Below are positions 1 through 10,022 of a DNA stretch of 64,000 nucleotides, piece by piece; the stretch's first letter is position 1, and each line of letters begins with the position of its first letter. The position numbers were made by a program, and so were the translations under genes. Location of the stretch: the NCBI GenBank assembly GCA_035771165.1, contig JAWNZC010000321.1, positions 409,501-473,500 of the forward strand. Reading direction: 5' to 3'. Below the pieces are notes generated by a model, which saw nothing but the letters and a program-made list of their open reading frames with translations, ran no database searches and was not told the DNA's origin. The stretch comes from Paragorgia papillata (lineage: Eukaryota > Cnidaria > Anthozoa > Scleralcyonacea > Coralliidae).

Positions 1-313
1 TATACCGAATTTACCGATATTCATATCATATCACATGGCTTGGTCAATGGTCACTATGTATAAATTTGATGTCCAGTTGTAAGTTGTTCTCTGAATTGTT
101 GACTTGCTGTGACAATGATATTACTGATATTATGTTTGATATAAGCGTCAATCAGTCGAAAATATATTTGAAATTAATAATAAATATGGAGATGTGCTAG
201 TGTACTTATTTAGTTAATATATAATAATTATTATAATATATTATAAATTTATCTTACTTGACATTCCTGCATACTACAACTAGAAAAGTTTGTATATTCA
301 TCTATTTGTTCAG
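1..313. other. AT-rich sequence upstream of the hAT gene
   Basis: I see no gene here. The stretch is AT-rich. It ends in a pyrimidine-rich tract and an AG at 312-313 that looks like a splice acceptor for the OTU-like exon beginning at 314, so it is probably intron or untranslated sequence of the transposase gene. Confidence 0.4.
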
Positions 314-458
314 ATCTTCTGCTACTGGGAACTGCTTGTACAGCTCTGTGTCTTTGGTACTAGTAAGTGACAACAGTTTAGTCCAGACTTTAAGAATTTT
401 AACATCGCTTGAATTGTATATTTTTTCTCCCTTTTATTCTGAACATCCCTGTTTTTTC
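314..458 (+). pseudogene. OTU-like N-terminal segment of the hAT-type gene (frame-shifted from the main ORF)
   Basis: Reading from a likely splice acceptor at 312-313, this frame encodes an OTU-protease-like start. It has the motif ATGNCLYSSVSLVLVSDNSL, containing the GNC that normally carries the catalytic cysteine, followed by an acidic/aromatic stretch. The Asp usually preceding GNC is Ala-Thr here. The frame closes at 470, whereas the matching continuation (SAVNEHAEYF) is one base out of phase in the 409-3402 ORF. The shift lies in or next to a six-T run at 452-457. It may be a real frameshift in an old element copy or a sequencing indel. An upstream exon carrying the start codon is expected but not identified. 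Confidence 0.6.
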
Positions 459-3402
459 ATCTGCTGTTAATGAGCATGCTGAATACTTCAATAGAAGTAT
501 CAACAATCTTTTGCCTATATCTGTTTCGAAGGAGTGTTTGGACTCGTGTTTTACTAAGGACAAATTAGTCAGACAAGAGGCTATTTTGAATTGTTGTGAT
601 GGGAAATGGTCATCATTTCTCTGTATTTTAGGTCTTTCTTCTCTGTTAAATAGAAATATTTGTACTTACTATCCTGATTGTGGTGAGGAAAGGTATAAAT
701 TGTTTTTTAACCGCATGATTGAGCCTCGCTTGGGTGTTAAGAAAGATTTGGATGATCTTCACATTCTTTTTTGCAGAGAAGGTACTGTTAATCCTGGAGA
801 AACCTTTCAGCCGAATCATTTTGTGCCTCTGCTTTTTCATTCACACCAGCAGAAAAGAACATCTACAGCTATTTTGTCTAAAACATCTACAGCTACTAAG
901 AGGCAAAAACTTTGTGCAATTCTGCCTAAAAAGGCCTCAAAAAAACCTAACGTTAATATTTCCCATTTTTTTAATGTAGCAGAAAAGCCTGTCGTTAATC
1001 TTGCATCTCACAAAGCACCCGAGTCATTTTGTTCTGCTACAACACTTGGTCTTCACAATTTAGATAAACTTGATAAACCTAGCTCTTCAACAACTACTTT
1101 TGCTAAGACACAGCAGGGAAATAGCACACAGGTAGCATCCATGATTAGTAATTTTGATGTTGCTTTCTATAAAGACAAAGTTAAGGGCATGAACACATCA
1201 GATATTTGTAATTTAATTAGAAATGTTTTTAAGCCAGACAAACATTATTCTTTCCCCAAAACCAATGGAAGAAGCTTTAGGTATGAGTGGCTAGAATTAT
1301 ATCCTTGGCTTTGCTATTCTCCTTCTGAGGATGGTGCATATTGTTTGTCCTGTGTACTTTTTGGCCATCAATTCGCTGGTAAAGCTAAGAAACTTCAAAA
1401 TTTATTTACCGAACCTTTGCGTCGATGGAATGGTGCAGCATACACTTTTAAACGTCACGCCGGTCATGGTACAGGGGGGGAAATGGGTCTGCATGCATGT
1501 ACGTTTCCTATACTAACTTCTCTTTTGTCTCAGATGTCTGGGGCAGTACAGCCTATTGAGGTAATTTTAGATTCAAACCTCAAAAAGGAAATTGAGGAAA
1601 ATAGGCAAAGGCTTGTGCCAATTGTAGATTCAGTGATTTTTTGCGGCCGTCTTGGTTTGCCCCTGCGTGGCCATCGTGATGATGCTAAATATCATCCTGA
1701 GGTTGGCAATTATTCCACTGGGGGAGTGGGTAACTTTGTTGAGTCTCTTAATTTTAGGGTTCGAGCTGGTGATAAAATTTTAGAAGACCATTTGAAAACC
1801 TGTGGCAAGAACCAAAGCTATATTTCTAAAACTAGCCAGAATAAATTAATTAAATGTTGTGGTGAGGTCATCACTGATAAGATTATTAAAGAAGTTAAGG
1901 CTAGTAAATTTTTTTCTATCATTGCTGATGAGGCTGCAGACACCTCTCATAAAGAGCAAATGTCTCTTGTTTTGCGTTTTGTCGATAGTGACATGAACAT
2001 CCGAGAGGAGTTTATTTCTTTTTTGCAATGCAAGTGGGGTTTAAGCGGGGAACAACTTGCCAAGTTAATTTTAGATGCTTTAAATGATCTAACTTTGTCG
2101 ATTGAAGACTGTAGAGGGCAAGGGTATGATGGGGCAGGTGCTGTAGCTGGGCACATTAATGGTTTATCTGCCCACATTTTACGTTTGAACGAGAAGGCAC
2201 TTTACACTCATTGTTATAGCCATAGGCTCAATTTAGCTGTTTGCGATTCTTTAAATTTAGTTGAGGTAAATACCATGATGAAGCATGTGAAGGATGTGTC
2301 CAAGTTTATTAACATATCGCAAACTCGTAACATGCCTTTTGAAGAACACATCCGCAACAGCTCTGAAACTGAGTCCAAGAAGACTAGGCTTGTAGATGTT
2401 TGCAGGACTCGTTGGGTTGAGCGTATAGACGGTCTGAACACTTTTGAAGAGCTTTTTGTACCTTTGTGTGACACTTTAGAGGAGATGCGTGACAATAAGG
2501 ATCGCAAGTATCGTCCTTCCCTCGTCACTGATGCATGTCATTTTTATAATCTTATTGTTAAGTTTGAGTTTGTTGCCACTTTTGTTCTTTCAAGGAAGAT
2601 CCTTGATGAACTTCTTCCTGTTACCCAGTTATTGCAGGGAAAGAGCATAGATATAATGGATGGCATTCACTTAATAACCTCCTTGAAAAATGATTTTATT
2701 AAATTCAGAAACTTCATTGACTTTTTTCATGATACCTGGTATCAAGATGTTTTATCTTTGGCTGGTAAAGTTGGTTTGGAAGAGAGCAAACCAAGGACAG
2801 TGGGAAGACAGACTACTCGGGCCAACCATCCGTACCAGTCTATTTCGGAGTACTTCAAGCGCACTGTTACTATTCCTCTTGTTGATCATATTAATTCTGC
2901 TTTACAAGCCAGATTAGATCTTGATAGTGTTAATGTGTACAAAGGCTTAAGTGTGGTACCAACAAAGATGGTCTCTCTTAAGAGTAAGGGCATTAACTGG
3001 AAACAGGAGTTTAAGACTGTTTCTTCTTTTTATGTTGACGATTTGCCAGTTCCGCTTGCATTAGATGCGGAGCTGCAGTTGTGGGAGACATACTGGGAGA
3101 CGCATCCAGGGGCCGGGCCACTCCCTGATAATATTACTACAACGTTGAAGTGTGTTTGTTTTGATGGCTTTGAAAACATCAAAGTTATTTTGCGTATTCT
3201 CGGCACACTGCCTATTACTTCGTGTGAGTGTGAGAGAACTATTTCCGCACTCAGAATCCTCAAAGACTACAAACGCAGCACCATGATTGAGGAACGTCTA
3301 AATGGTTTGGCCTTGATGAAGATTCATCAGGAGATTGTTCCTGATGTTAACGCAGTAATTGATAAATTTGCGGTCGGAAACACAAGATTAAAATTTGCGT
3401 AG
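409..3402 (+). CDS. hAT-superfamily transposase-like protein (OTU-like + TTF zinc finger + DUF4371 + hAT dimerisation)
   Basis: An open frame of 997 codons. Domain order: the rest of an OTU-like region (to about residue 145, with NHFVPL near residue 135, where OTU proteases place the catalytic His); a Ser/Thr/Lys-rich linker; a TTF-type zinc finger (about 280-360, with WLCYSPSEDGAYCLSCVLFG and later FKRHAGH); a DUF4371/RNase-H-like core (IADEAADTSHKEQMSL, GQGYDGAGAVAGH, THCYSHRLNLAV, CRTRWVERIDGL); and a C-terminal hAT dimerisation block (SCECERTISALRILK). Such proteins act in the nucleus, as transposases or as domesticated ZMYM/ZNF862-like genes. The ATG at 409 is probably not the true start, because homologous coding begins upstream in another frame. 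No terminal inverted repeats or 8-bp duplication were identified around it, so I cannot say whether it is mobile or domesticated. Confidence 0.8.
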   Translation: MNCIFFLPFILNIPVFSSAVNEHAEYFNRSINNLLPISVSKECLDSCFTKDKLVRQEAILNCCDGKWSSFLCILGLSSLLNRNICTYYPDCGEERYKLFFNRMIEPRLGVKKDLDDLHILFCREGTVNPGETFQPNHFVPLLFHSHQQKRTSTAILSKTSTATKRQKLCAILPKKASKKPNVNISHFFNVAEKPVVNLASHKAPESFCSATTLGLHNLDKLDKPSSSTTTFAKTQQGNSTQVASMISNFDVAFYKDKVKGMNTSDICNLIRNVFKPDKHYSFPKTNGRSFRYEWLELYPWLCYSPSEDGAYCLSCVLFGHQFAGKAKKLQNLFTEPLRRWNGAAYTFKRHAGHGTGGEMGLHACTFPILTSLLSQMSGAVQPIEVILDSNLKKEIEENRQRLVPIVDSVIFCGRLGLPLRGHRDDAKYHPEVGNYSTGGVGNFVESLNFRVRAGDKILEDHLKTCGKNQSYISKTSQNKLIKCCGEVITDKIIKEVKASKFFSIIADEAADTSHKEQMSLVLRFVDSDMNIREEFISFLQCKWGLSGEQLAKLILDALNDLTLSIEDCRGQGYDGAGAVAGHINGLSAHILRLNEKALYTHCYSHRLNLAVCDSLNLVEVNTMMKHVKDVSKFINISQTRNMPFEEHIRNSSETESKKTRLVDVCRTRWVERIDGLNTFEELFVPLCDTLEEMRDNKDRKYRPSLVTDACHFYNLIVKFEFVATFVLSRKILDELLPVTQLLQGKSIDIMDGIHLITSLKNDFIKFRNFIDFFHDTWYQDVLSLAGKVGLEESKPRTVGRQTTRANHPYQSISEYFKRTVTIPLVDHINSALQARLDLDSVNVYKGLSVVPTKMVSLKSKGINWKQEFKTVSSFYVDDLPVPLALDAELQLWETYWETHPGAGPLPDNITTTLKCVCFDGFENIKVILRILGTLPITSCECERTISALRILKDYKRSTMIEERLNGLALMKIHQEIVPDVNAVIDKFAVGNTRLKFA

Positions 3403-4190
3403 AATTTACCTCTTCATTTGGCATTGTGCATCATAACCAATTTCACCTGTTAGTTTGTATTATTTTTCAGACCATAACATTTTTCTTTCCTTAATTTTAT
3501 TTGGAAAGATAAGCATAACGAAAATAAATGTCCATTGGTAAGCGTAATGTCCCTTACTAAGCCTGAATTTCAGAATTTGTAATTTAAGCAGAAAGTATTT
3601 CAGAAACCTTTCTTTAACTGTTGTAAAATACAATGTTACCTACAAGAACTACGTGACCAGGTAATGCAACTAGGTGTTGATTTTAGAAGAGGGAGGAAAA
3701 CCGGAAGACCCGTCACCCAGAGAAAAACCCTCGAAGCACGAGAGATCAACTACGACAACTCTCTTCACATAGGTCCCAGGTGGTCACCCATCCAGCCACT
3801 GCCCGACCAACTTAACTTGAGACTTGGTGGTGAAAAGCGACGCGCTAACCGAATTACCGAAAGTTTATCAAATGAATCCGAATGGGAATAAGAAATTTCT
3901 GTGTTAGGTTAGGACTTAGGTTAATTGGGGGGGGGGGGGGGGGGGTTTGTGGGGTGGGGGGATTAAAGGGTTGGAACAGACTGGGATGATGTGAAAAATT
4001 AAGCAGTTTCACATCCATGAAATGTCCCATATAGTCGCCCATTTCCGACCAAACTCCTTTTGCCCCGTGGCATAGGTGTGAAAGGCGAGTTTCTGGCGCC
4101 TTAAAACCAGATTGCTATTTTGTTCGGCCTTGAATAAGGGCGGTCCATGTCGGAATCACGGCCTTGCCATATGGTATAGCGGGTTTCCTA
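3403..4190. other. Non-coding interval with G-run; short ORF of unknown meaning
   Basis: This is the 3' flank of the hAT gene. It contains a 75-codon plus-strand ORF (3664-3891) with a basic start. I do not recognise it with confidence, and it may be a transposon remnant. A run of 19 G residues lies at 3927-3945. No conserved gene is visible. Confidence 0.35.
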
Positions 4191-4240
4191 GGCATGCTGA
4201 TGAGCCCTGATATGGGGCGAAACAGTCTTATTCTACTGAA
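4190..4240 (+). ncRNA. Hammerhead-ribozyme-like core (candidate)
   Basis: CTGATGA at 4197-4203 is followed by a perfect 4-bp stem (GCCC 4204-4207 with GGGC 4215-4218, 7-nt loop) and GAAAC at 4219-4223. This reproduces the conserved hammerhead core (CUGANGA, stem II, GAAA) exactly. A short stem III is possible (CAGT 4223-4226 with ACTG further on), but the expected U-H cleavage dinucleotide and a matching stem I strand are not evident. It could be a relic ribozyme associated with the LINE downstream. Self-cleaving activity is not shown. Confidence 0.45.
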
Positions 4241-4329
4241 CATTGTTAATGGCGAAAAGTATCGCATTGACGTATCCGTAGTTTGATAAAATAAAACATC
4301 TACTCCCCACGAAAATCGGACTGCCACCC

Positions 4330-4374
4330 TGACGTCACATGACGTCATCAGGTATGACGTCATCGATGACGTCA
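4330..4374. promoter_or_regulatory. Cluster of four perfect TGACGTCA palindromes (CRE/ATF-type)
   Basis: TGACGTCA occurs at 4330-4337, 4340-4347, 4355-4362 and 4367-4374, four times in 45 bp. This octamer is the canonical CREB/ATF site in animals. The cluster sits between the hammerhead-like motif and the LINE reverse-transcriptase remnant, so it could be an internal promoter of a mobile element, or a short tandem palindrome without function. Confidence 0.5.
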
Positions 4375-4381
4375 TAACATT

Positions 4382-6112
4382 TTGACTAACGTACGAAAAA
4401 TCCTAGATCCGCCCCTGCTCATAAATACTGATGAACCTCGTTCTCCAGACCTAACCAAATTGAAGAACTTTACTGAGTCAAAGCTCGACCCAAATACCAT
4501 TTTTGAAATCCCACCTATGACTCTATCTTTTGTCAATAACCAGCTAACAAAACTTTCATCGAAGAAAGCTACTGGCCTTGACAATATTAGCGCCAAACTC
4601 CTGAAGATCGCTGCACCCGTAACAAATGTACACCTAACCAAGATTTTCAACTTCAGTATAGAGTCAGCCACAGTACCTCATATATGGAAACTTGCGCGCG
4701 TGACACCCATCTATAAAGAAGGTTGCCAAAGTGATGTCAAAAACTATAGGCCTATATCACTTCTTCCAGTGATCTCCAAAATACTAGAAAGACATGTCCA
4801 TCTTACTCTCTATAACCATCTATGTCAACACCGACTACTATTAGAATGTCAGTCTGGCTTCAGGAAATATCACTCCTGCGAAATGGTCCTAAATAAACTT
4901 ACAGACCAAATTCTGGAAAATATGAACTCCGGTAAACTGAGTTGAGTAGTTATGCTGGACCTCCCGAAAGCATTTTATTGTGTAAACCACTCCATACTCC
5001 TAAACAAACTTCAGCTCTATGGAGTTGGTACAAACACCATGAGTTGGTTTCACTCTTATCTTCTTGGTCGTAGACAGAGCGTAAGCTATGAGGGACATTT
5101 ATCTGATCAATTAGAATTACAGAGAGGTGTACCTCAAGGTTCGCTACTTGGACCCCTTTTATTTATTCTCCATCTAAATGACATGTCACTCGAAACTTCT
5201 GATATTGAAATGTATGCTGATGATGTTACTCTGTACTCAAGTTCTGTGGATATTACTGATATAAATATGAAACTGACTGAGAAGATAAACCCAATCACTT
5301 GCTGGCTCTCAGAAAATGAAATGGTACTAAATTGCAAAAAGACAGAGGCCATATTGATTGGAACTCGACCAAAAGTGAAAACCAACATTTCGAACTTTGA
5401 AATTGCCATAAATGGAGTCCCTGCAACTACCGTAACAAGCCATAAACTTCTTGGATTATACTTGGATAATTTTCTGGCCTGGGATATCCATGTGGATAAA
5501 TTGTGTAAGAAACTTTTTGGACGACTATACCTTTTCCGCAAAATCAAACACCTTCTATACCACATCATTCAAGAATAGCCTTTTTCCAGTCGTTGATTCA
5601 ACCTCTAATTGATTACGGATGTACTGTCTGGGGGTCATGTTCCAAGCAGAACTTGGAAAGTATCCATAAAGTCCAAAAACGATTCGGAAGATCAATATTA
5701 GATATCAAATGTCCTCGGGACATTCCGTCTGTCGAGTTATTTACAAAACGTGAATGGATGACAATATGGGAACGAATTGATTATTTTAAATGTCTATTGG
5801 TTTATAAATATCTAAACAATCTAGCACCGGATTATATGAAAGACATGTTCATTCTAACGAAAAACTTTCATTCCAGACGAACTCGTGCTTCTTTAGAAAA
5901 TAAACTTTATATTTCTAATTATCATAGAAACTCTTTTTGTATTTTTAATTTGTACTATAAATAGTTATGTATTTTAGATAATATTGATTCTAGATAGTTT
6001 AGTATTCTAATTAATTCTTATACATAGAAGGCGTCATGTAAACCAGCCACTGGCTGTACTGATTTTACCTTCTTTAAATAAAGCTTTTATTATTATTATT
6101 ATTATTATAATC
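4382..6112 (+). pseudogene. LINE (non-LTR) reverse transcriptase, 5'-truncated and broken
   Basis: Three collinear segments make one reverse transcriptase: 4382-4942 (KKATGLDNISAKLLKIAAP, NYRPISLLPVISKILER, CQSGFRKYHSC), 4952-5578 (LPKAFYCVNHSILLNKLQ, GVPQGSLLGPLLF, MYADDVTLYSS) and 5593-5964 (DYGCTVWG, SIHKVQKR, LVYKYLNNLAPDYM). Segments 1 and 2 share a frame separated by a TGA stop near 4943. Segment 3 is frameshifted. The catalytic YADD is intact. No endonuclease domain precedes it, so the copy is 5'-truncated. The 3' end is a polyadenylation-like AATAAA and a (TTA)n tail at about 6085-6110, typical of LINE tails. The first codons at 4382-4420 look derived from an unrelated MITE end (AATCCTAGATCCGCCCCTG). 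Confidence 0.85.
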
Positions 6113-7340
6113 AAAGAGCAAAGATGTGCAAAGAACAGAGATTAGCAAAGAACAGACATTAACAAAGAGCAAAAATTAGCAAAGAGAAAAGATTAGCGAA
6201 AAGCAAAGAATATTAACAAAGAACAAAGATTATCAAAGAGGAAAGATTTGCAAAGAACGGAGCTTAACAAACAACAGAGACTAACATAGAGCAAAAATTA
6301 GCAAAGGACAGAGATTAACAAAGACTATCAAAGATTAGAAAAGAGCAAAGACGAGGAAAAAATAAGGGCAAAGAACAAGAGTAGCAACGAGAGAAACAGA
6401 AAAGATTAGCAAATAGCGAAGATTAACAAAGAGCAAAGATTAGCAAAGAACAGATATTAATAAAGAGCAAAAATAAGCAAAGAGAAAATATTAGCAAAGA
6501 GCAAAGATTAACAAAGAACAAAGATAATCAAAGAGCAAAGTTGTGCAAAGAACAGAGACTAACAAAGAGCAAAAGTTAGCAAAGAACAGAGATTAACAAA
6601 GAGCAAAGATTAACAAAGAGAAGCGATTAGCAAGAAGCAAATTGAGTAATGAACGAAAATTAGCAAAGCGTAAAGTTTAGAAAAGAGAAAAGTTTAGGAA
6701 AGAACAAACATTAAGAGAGAGCAAAAATTAGCAAACATTAGCAAAAAAAAAAAGAAGATTAGCAAAGAGAAAAGAGTATCAAAATGTATCAAAGATTAGC
6801 AAAGATGAGGAAAAAAATAAGGGCAAAGAACAAGATTAGCAAAGAGAAAAAGGGAAGAGCTTAGCAAAGACCAAAGATTAGCAAAAACCAAATTGATAAA
6901 GAACAAAAATTAACAAAAAAAAAGATATTAGCAAACAGCAAAAATTAGCAAAGAACAGAGATTAGCAAAGAACAGAGATTAACAAAGAGTAAAAATAAGC
7001 AAAGAGAAAAGATTAGCGAAAAGCAAACACCAACAAAGAACAAAGATTATCAAAGAGCAAAGAGTCGCAAAGAACAGAGTTTAGCAAAGAACAGAGACTA
7101 ACAAAGAGCAAAAATTAGCAAAGAACAGAGATTAACAAAGAGCAAAGATTAGCAAAGAGCAGAGATTTATAGCAAAGAACAAACATTAAAAAAGAGCAAA
7201 AATAAGCAAAGAGAAAAGATTAGCAAACAGCAAAGATTAACAAAGAAAAAAAGATAATCAAAGACCAAAGATGTGCAAAGAACAGAGATTAGCAAAGAAC
7301 AGATATAATAACAAAGAGCAAAAATTAGCAAAGTGAAAAG
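6113..7340. repeat. 1.2 kb degenerate A/purine-rich tandem repeat (about 16-18 bp unit)
   Basis: About 70 diverged copies of a short unit of the type ATTAGCAAAGAACAGAG, with AGC/AAC alternation and variable A-runs. The plus strand is almost devoid of T and C outside fixed positions. A higher-order pattern is visible: the block starting AAAGATGTGCAAAGAACAGA at about 6121 recurs near 6540 and 7268. The long ORF on the opposite strand (7167-7367) is a by-product of this composition. Confidence 0.85.
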
Positions 7341-7856
7341 TAACACGTAACATATAAATTCATACAAATAACTCTAGTATATAAGGACAGTATACTCATG
7401 TAAATACTGTATAATGTAATCTACTTTCATGATGTATATGTGTGACCCCGATTACTATAGGTTCGGATAGAAGACAAAACACGGTATAGTAAACATGAGT
7501 TATATAGTGATGAATGAGTATACTCTATATAATATCGGCGTGCATGCATATATACCGATCCTGAAGGGTAAGTCATTTACTGTAAACCCCCAGCGTTAAT
7601 TTGCAAAGTGTCTTTGTCTTCTGTTTCTAAAGTTCTTGTTTAAAAATAGTCAATTTCAAACAAAGACGTTTCAAAATAAAGACGGATACTGACGCTTGCT
7701 CTATTTAAAACTATTAGGTTGAATACGTAGGATGGAGAGGGCTTACTTTTAGTTTTCGGCTACCGCATTCAGATTTTATCTGTGACTATTTTGCAACAGT
7801 GAATACAGACTCTTTTACTTTTTGGTGTTTCACTCGATTAAACTGGATAGACTAGG
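7341..7856. other. AT-rich interval, nothing recognised
   Basis: No ORF with recognisable similarity, no inverted repeat and no tandem repeat were seen here. Confidence 0.4.
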
Positions 7857-8036
7857 TTATTTGGGTGAAGGAAAACTTCGAGTGTAGAATATATACATTA
7901 TAAGACCAAACCGGGACCAATTGCGAAAAATGCAACATCATGATCAAGGCCTTCCGGTCAGGAGTTGAACCCGCGACCCAGCTATACGGTAGCCGTTGCC
8001 AAGAGCTTGGCCACGAGTTCTGTACTCCAGGCATTA
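7857..8036 (-). mobile_element. tRNA-derived SINE, minus-strand copy
   Basis: On the minus strand this has a degraded tRNA-like head (B-box-like GGGTTCAACTCC region), then the body reading GGCCTTGATC, GCATTTTTCGCAATTGGTCC and TGTATATATTCTACACTCGA, and a 3' end GTTTTCCTTCACCCAAATAA. It shares body and tail with the copies at 8040-8265 and near 48 kb. It lies head to head with the next SINE. Confidence 0.7.
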
Positions 8037-8039
8037 CCG

Positions 8040-8265
8040 CATCATATATACAGAATTCGTGGCCAAGCTCCTGGCAACGGCTTCCGTTAGCTCAGTGCAC
8101 GTCAGAGCACTGCATGCACTACCATCGCAGGGTCGCGGGTTCAATTCCTAGCCGGAAGGCCTTGATGTTGTATTTTTCGCAACACCGGTTTGGTCTTGTA
8201 ATGTATATATTCTACTCTCGAAATTTTCCTTCACCAAAATTACCTAGTCTATCCTCTTTTACTTT
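8040..8265 (+). mobile_element. tRNA-derived SINE, plus-strand copy
   Basis: A tRNA-like head is visible at 8090-8155, with an A-box-like GTTAGCTCAGTGCAC and B-box-like GGGTTCAATTCC. It is followed by the shared SINE body (GGCCTTGATG, CGCAACACCGGTTTGGTCTT, TGTATATATTCTACTCTCGA) and tail. An internal RNA polymerase III promoter of this type drives SINE transcription. The tRNA-like region is too distorted to be a working tRNA. Confidence 0.75.
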
Positions 8266-8566
8266 GCCTGGTTCTAGACAGTTCTGTACGCTATTCTGAC
8301 AAAAGATTGAGAGGTATATCGTAAAAATATTTGGAAGACGAGGGCGACAACTGAGAAATAGTTTAGCATTTAAAAGAAACTGACAAAGATTTACGTTGTA
8401 TATTATAGGGCATAGATATTTGATTGCGGTCTTTCACACTTTCAATTCAGTCGAAAAAGCTTCAAATCCTTTCTAAAATTAGGACACAAGTACGGTCTTA
8501 TTAGGGCTTAACCTGTTGTTATTTTTCCTACGGCACAGATCACTGTGACAGTGTGACTCGTAAGGA

Positions 8567-8821
8567 AATTACTGCAATTTTCAGTTGAGCTTAAACTCAG
8601 AGAGTTTTATTGAAAAGTTTGAATATTGAAACGCATACGTAACCAGGGGCAATTTGAGATGTTGTCAAGGGCAAATTTTAAAGTTTGGGCAACGCCTTAA
8701 TTTCTATTGGTCAAAATGCTCAAACATTCAAATTTCCCATGGGAACGTGTCAAATTGTGAAACGATCAAACTTTTCAATAAAACTTCCGGTCTCTAAGTT
8801 CAACTGAAAATCGCAATAATT
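8567..8821. mobile_element. MITE with about 65-bp imperfect terminal inverted repeats
   Basis: The left end (AATTACTGCAATTTTCAGTT...) is inversely repeated at the right end (...AACTGAAAATCGCAATAATT), and the match continues through TTTTATTGAAAAGTTTGA. The roughly 255-bp length and absence of an ORF fit a non-autonomous DNA transposon. Superfamily not assigned. Confidence 0.7.
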
Positions 8822-9761
8822 ACGCTAATTCGGATATATAAGTCAGACAGTGAGCAGTCACGTTTTGACTATTAGTGCGTGGGATACAACACGCGTTGTT
8901 GACAAAGCACGAAGAGAACATGTCAGACGGTTTCGCAGTTTATCTCAGACACTAACCTCGACTTTACTACATAAGCGAGATTGTATTAGGGGATTAGAGT
9001 GAACCGCGATCTGGTTACAACTGCATGAATGAGATAAATGACCGACATTTCGTAACTGTTTTTGTTGGGTTAGCCTGCATGAACATCTTGTTATAGGACA
9101 TAAAACATCAGCACATGACCAGTTTAGAATATCGGATTCCATTTCAATATACTGCCACGTATGATGGATCAAAAAAATATAATAAGTGTACTTTGTAAAT
9201 TTGTTTTGGTTCGTTCAGTTTCAATTTTCAAACGTTCAATTATAAGTTATGTTAAAGTTGTATCGAACTACCGTATGTGTTCTGGGATTTTCTACGTTGA
9301 ATAAATTGGTGAATTTTGAACAGAAGAGAACAGAACAGAGCAGAGCAGAGCAGAACAGAACAGAACAGTTTTATCAATTCGTATACTGACAAAATAGGAA
9401 CTCAACAAGATCGCTATTTACGCATGAGCGGATGCCATACACTAGATTTTAACGTTTTTACATAAATTGCAAAAATCGCAAAAATTGGTCCCGCAAAAAT
9501 ATGTTACAATAAGGTATGTTTACTCTTCCATGCACCTTATTTCTAATAGTTACGCAATTACAAAAGAAAATCTTGCTTCTAAAAATGTGCACATATTAGA
9601 AGCTAAATGCTTCCATCATATACCTTGATATGCTGTATCACATGACATGACATGTATGACAATCGGATTGTAAGTGTAACACAAAAACGGCATGCATGAC
9701 GATAAAATTATTTTTTTCCAGAGTTTGGGACGTGAACCTTTGATCATTTTTACTTTAAACC
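8822..9761. repeat. Non-coding interval with short AGAAC/AGAGC repeat
   Basis: A pentamer repeat of AGAAC/AGAGC units occupies 9320-9368. Elsewhere the interval is AT-rich and I see no gene. Confidence 0.5.
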
Positions 9762-10022
9762 CATTTAGAACATAACGTTAAAACAAAACGGTATTTTATC
9801 ACATCTTCAATCTTGGTCGCGGAAGTTGACTGGCACCTTTTCACTTTGCTCTATCTAAAACACTGCCTGCTCAGCACCATACTTTTTTATACATATAAGT
9901 ATAACATTCGCCTATACACATCACATGTTCCGAAACTGTCATTAATAACTCAGCATTTAGAATATAACGTTAAAACAAAACGGTATTTTATCACATCTTC
10001 AATCTTGACCGCGGAAGTTGAC
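9762..10022. repeat. Direct repeat of about 67 bp, two copies (9762-9830, 9955-10022)
   Basis: Both copies read ATTTAGAAyATAACGTTAAA and continue through ACGGTATTTTATCACATCTT to GCGGAAGTTGACT with very few differences. A more diverged third copy is near 13917-13970 (ATAACGGCAAAACGGG...CATCACATCTT). This is probably part of a repeat family. No coding content. Confidence 0.7.

Noticed and set aside
6113..7340. CRISPR-like array
   Set aside because: Units are short, degenerate and contiguous, with no constant repeat/spacer alternation. The genome is eukaryotic; this is a satellite-type repeat.
8085..8160. Functional tRNA gene
   Set aside because: A- and B-box-like words are present, but the cloverleaf cannot form well and the sequence continues into a repeated body; it is a SINE head.
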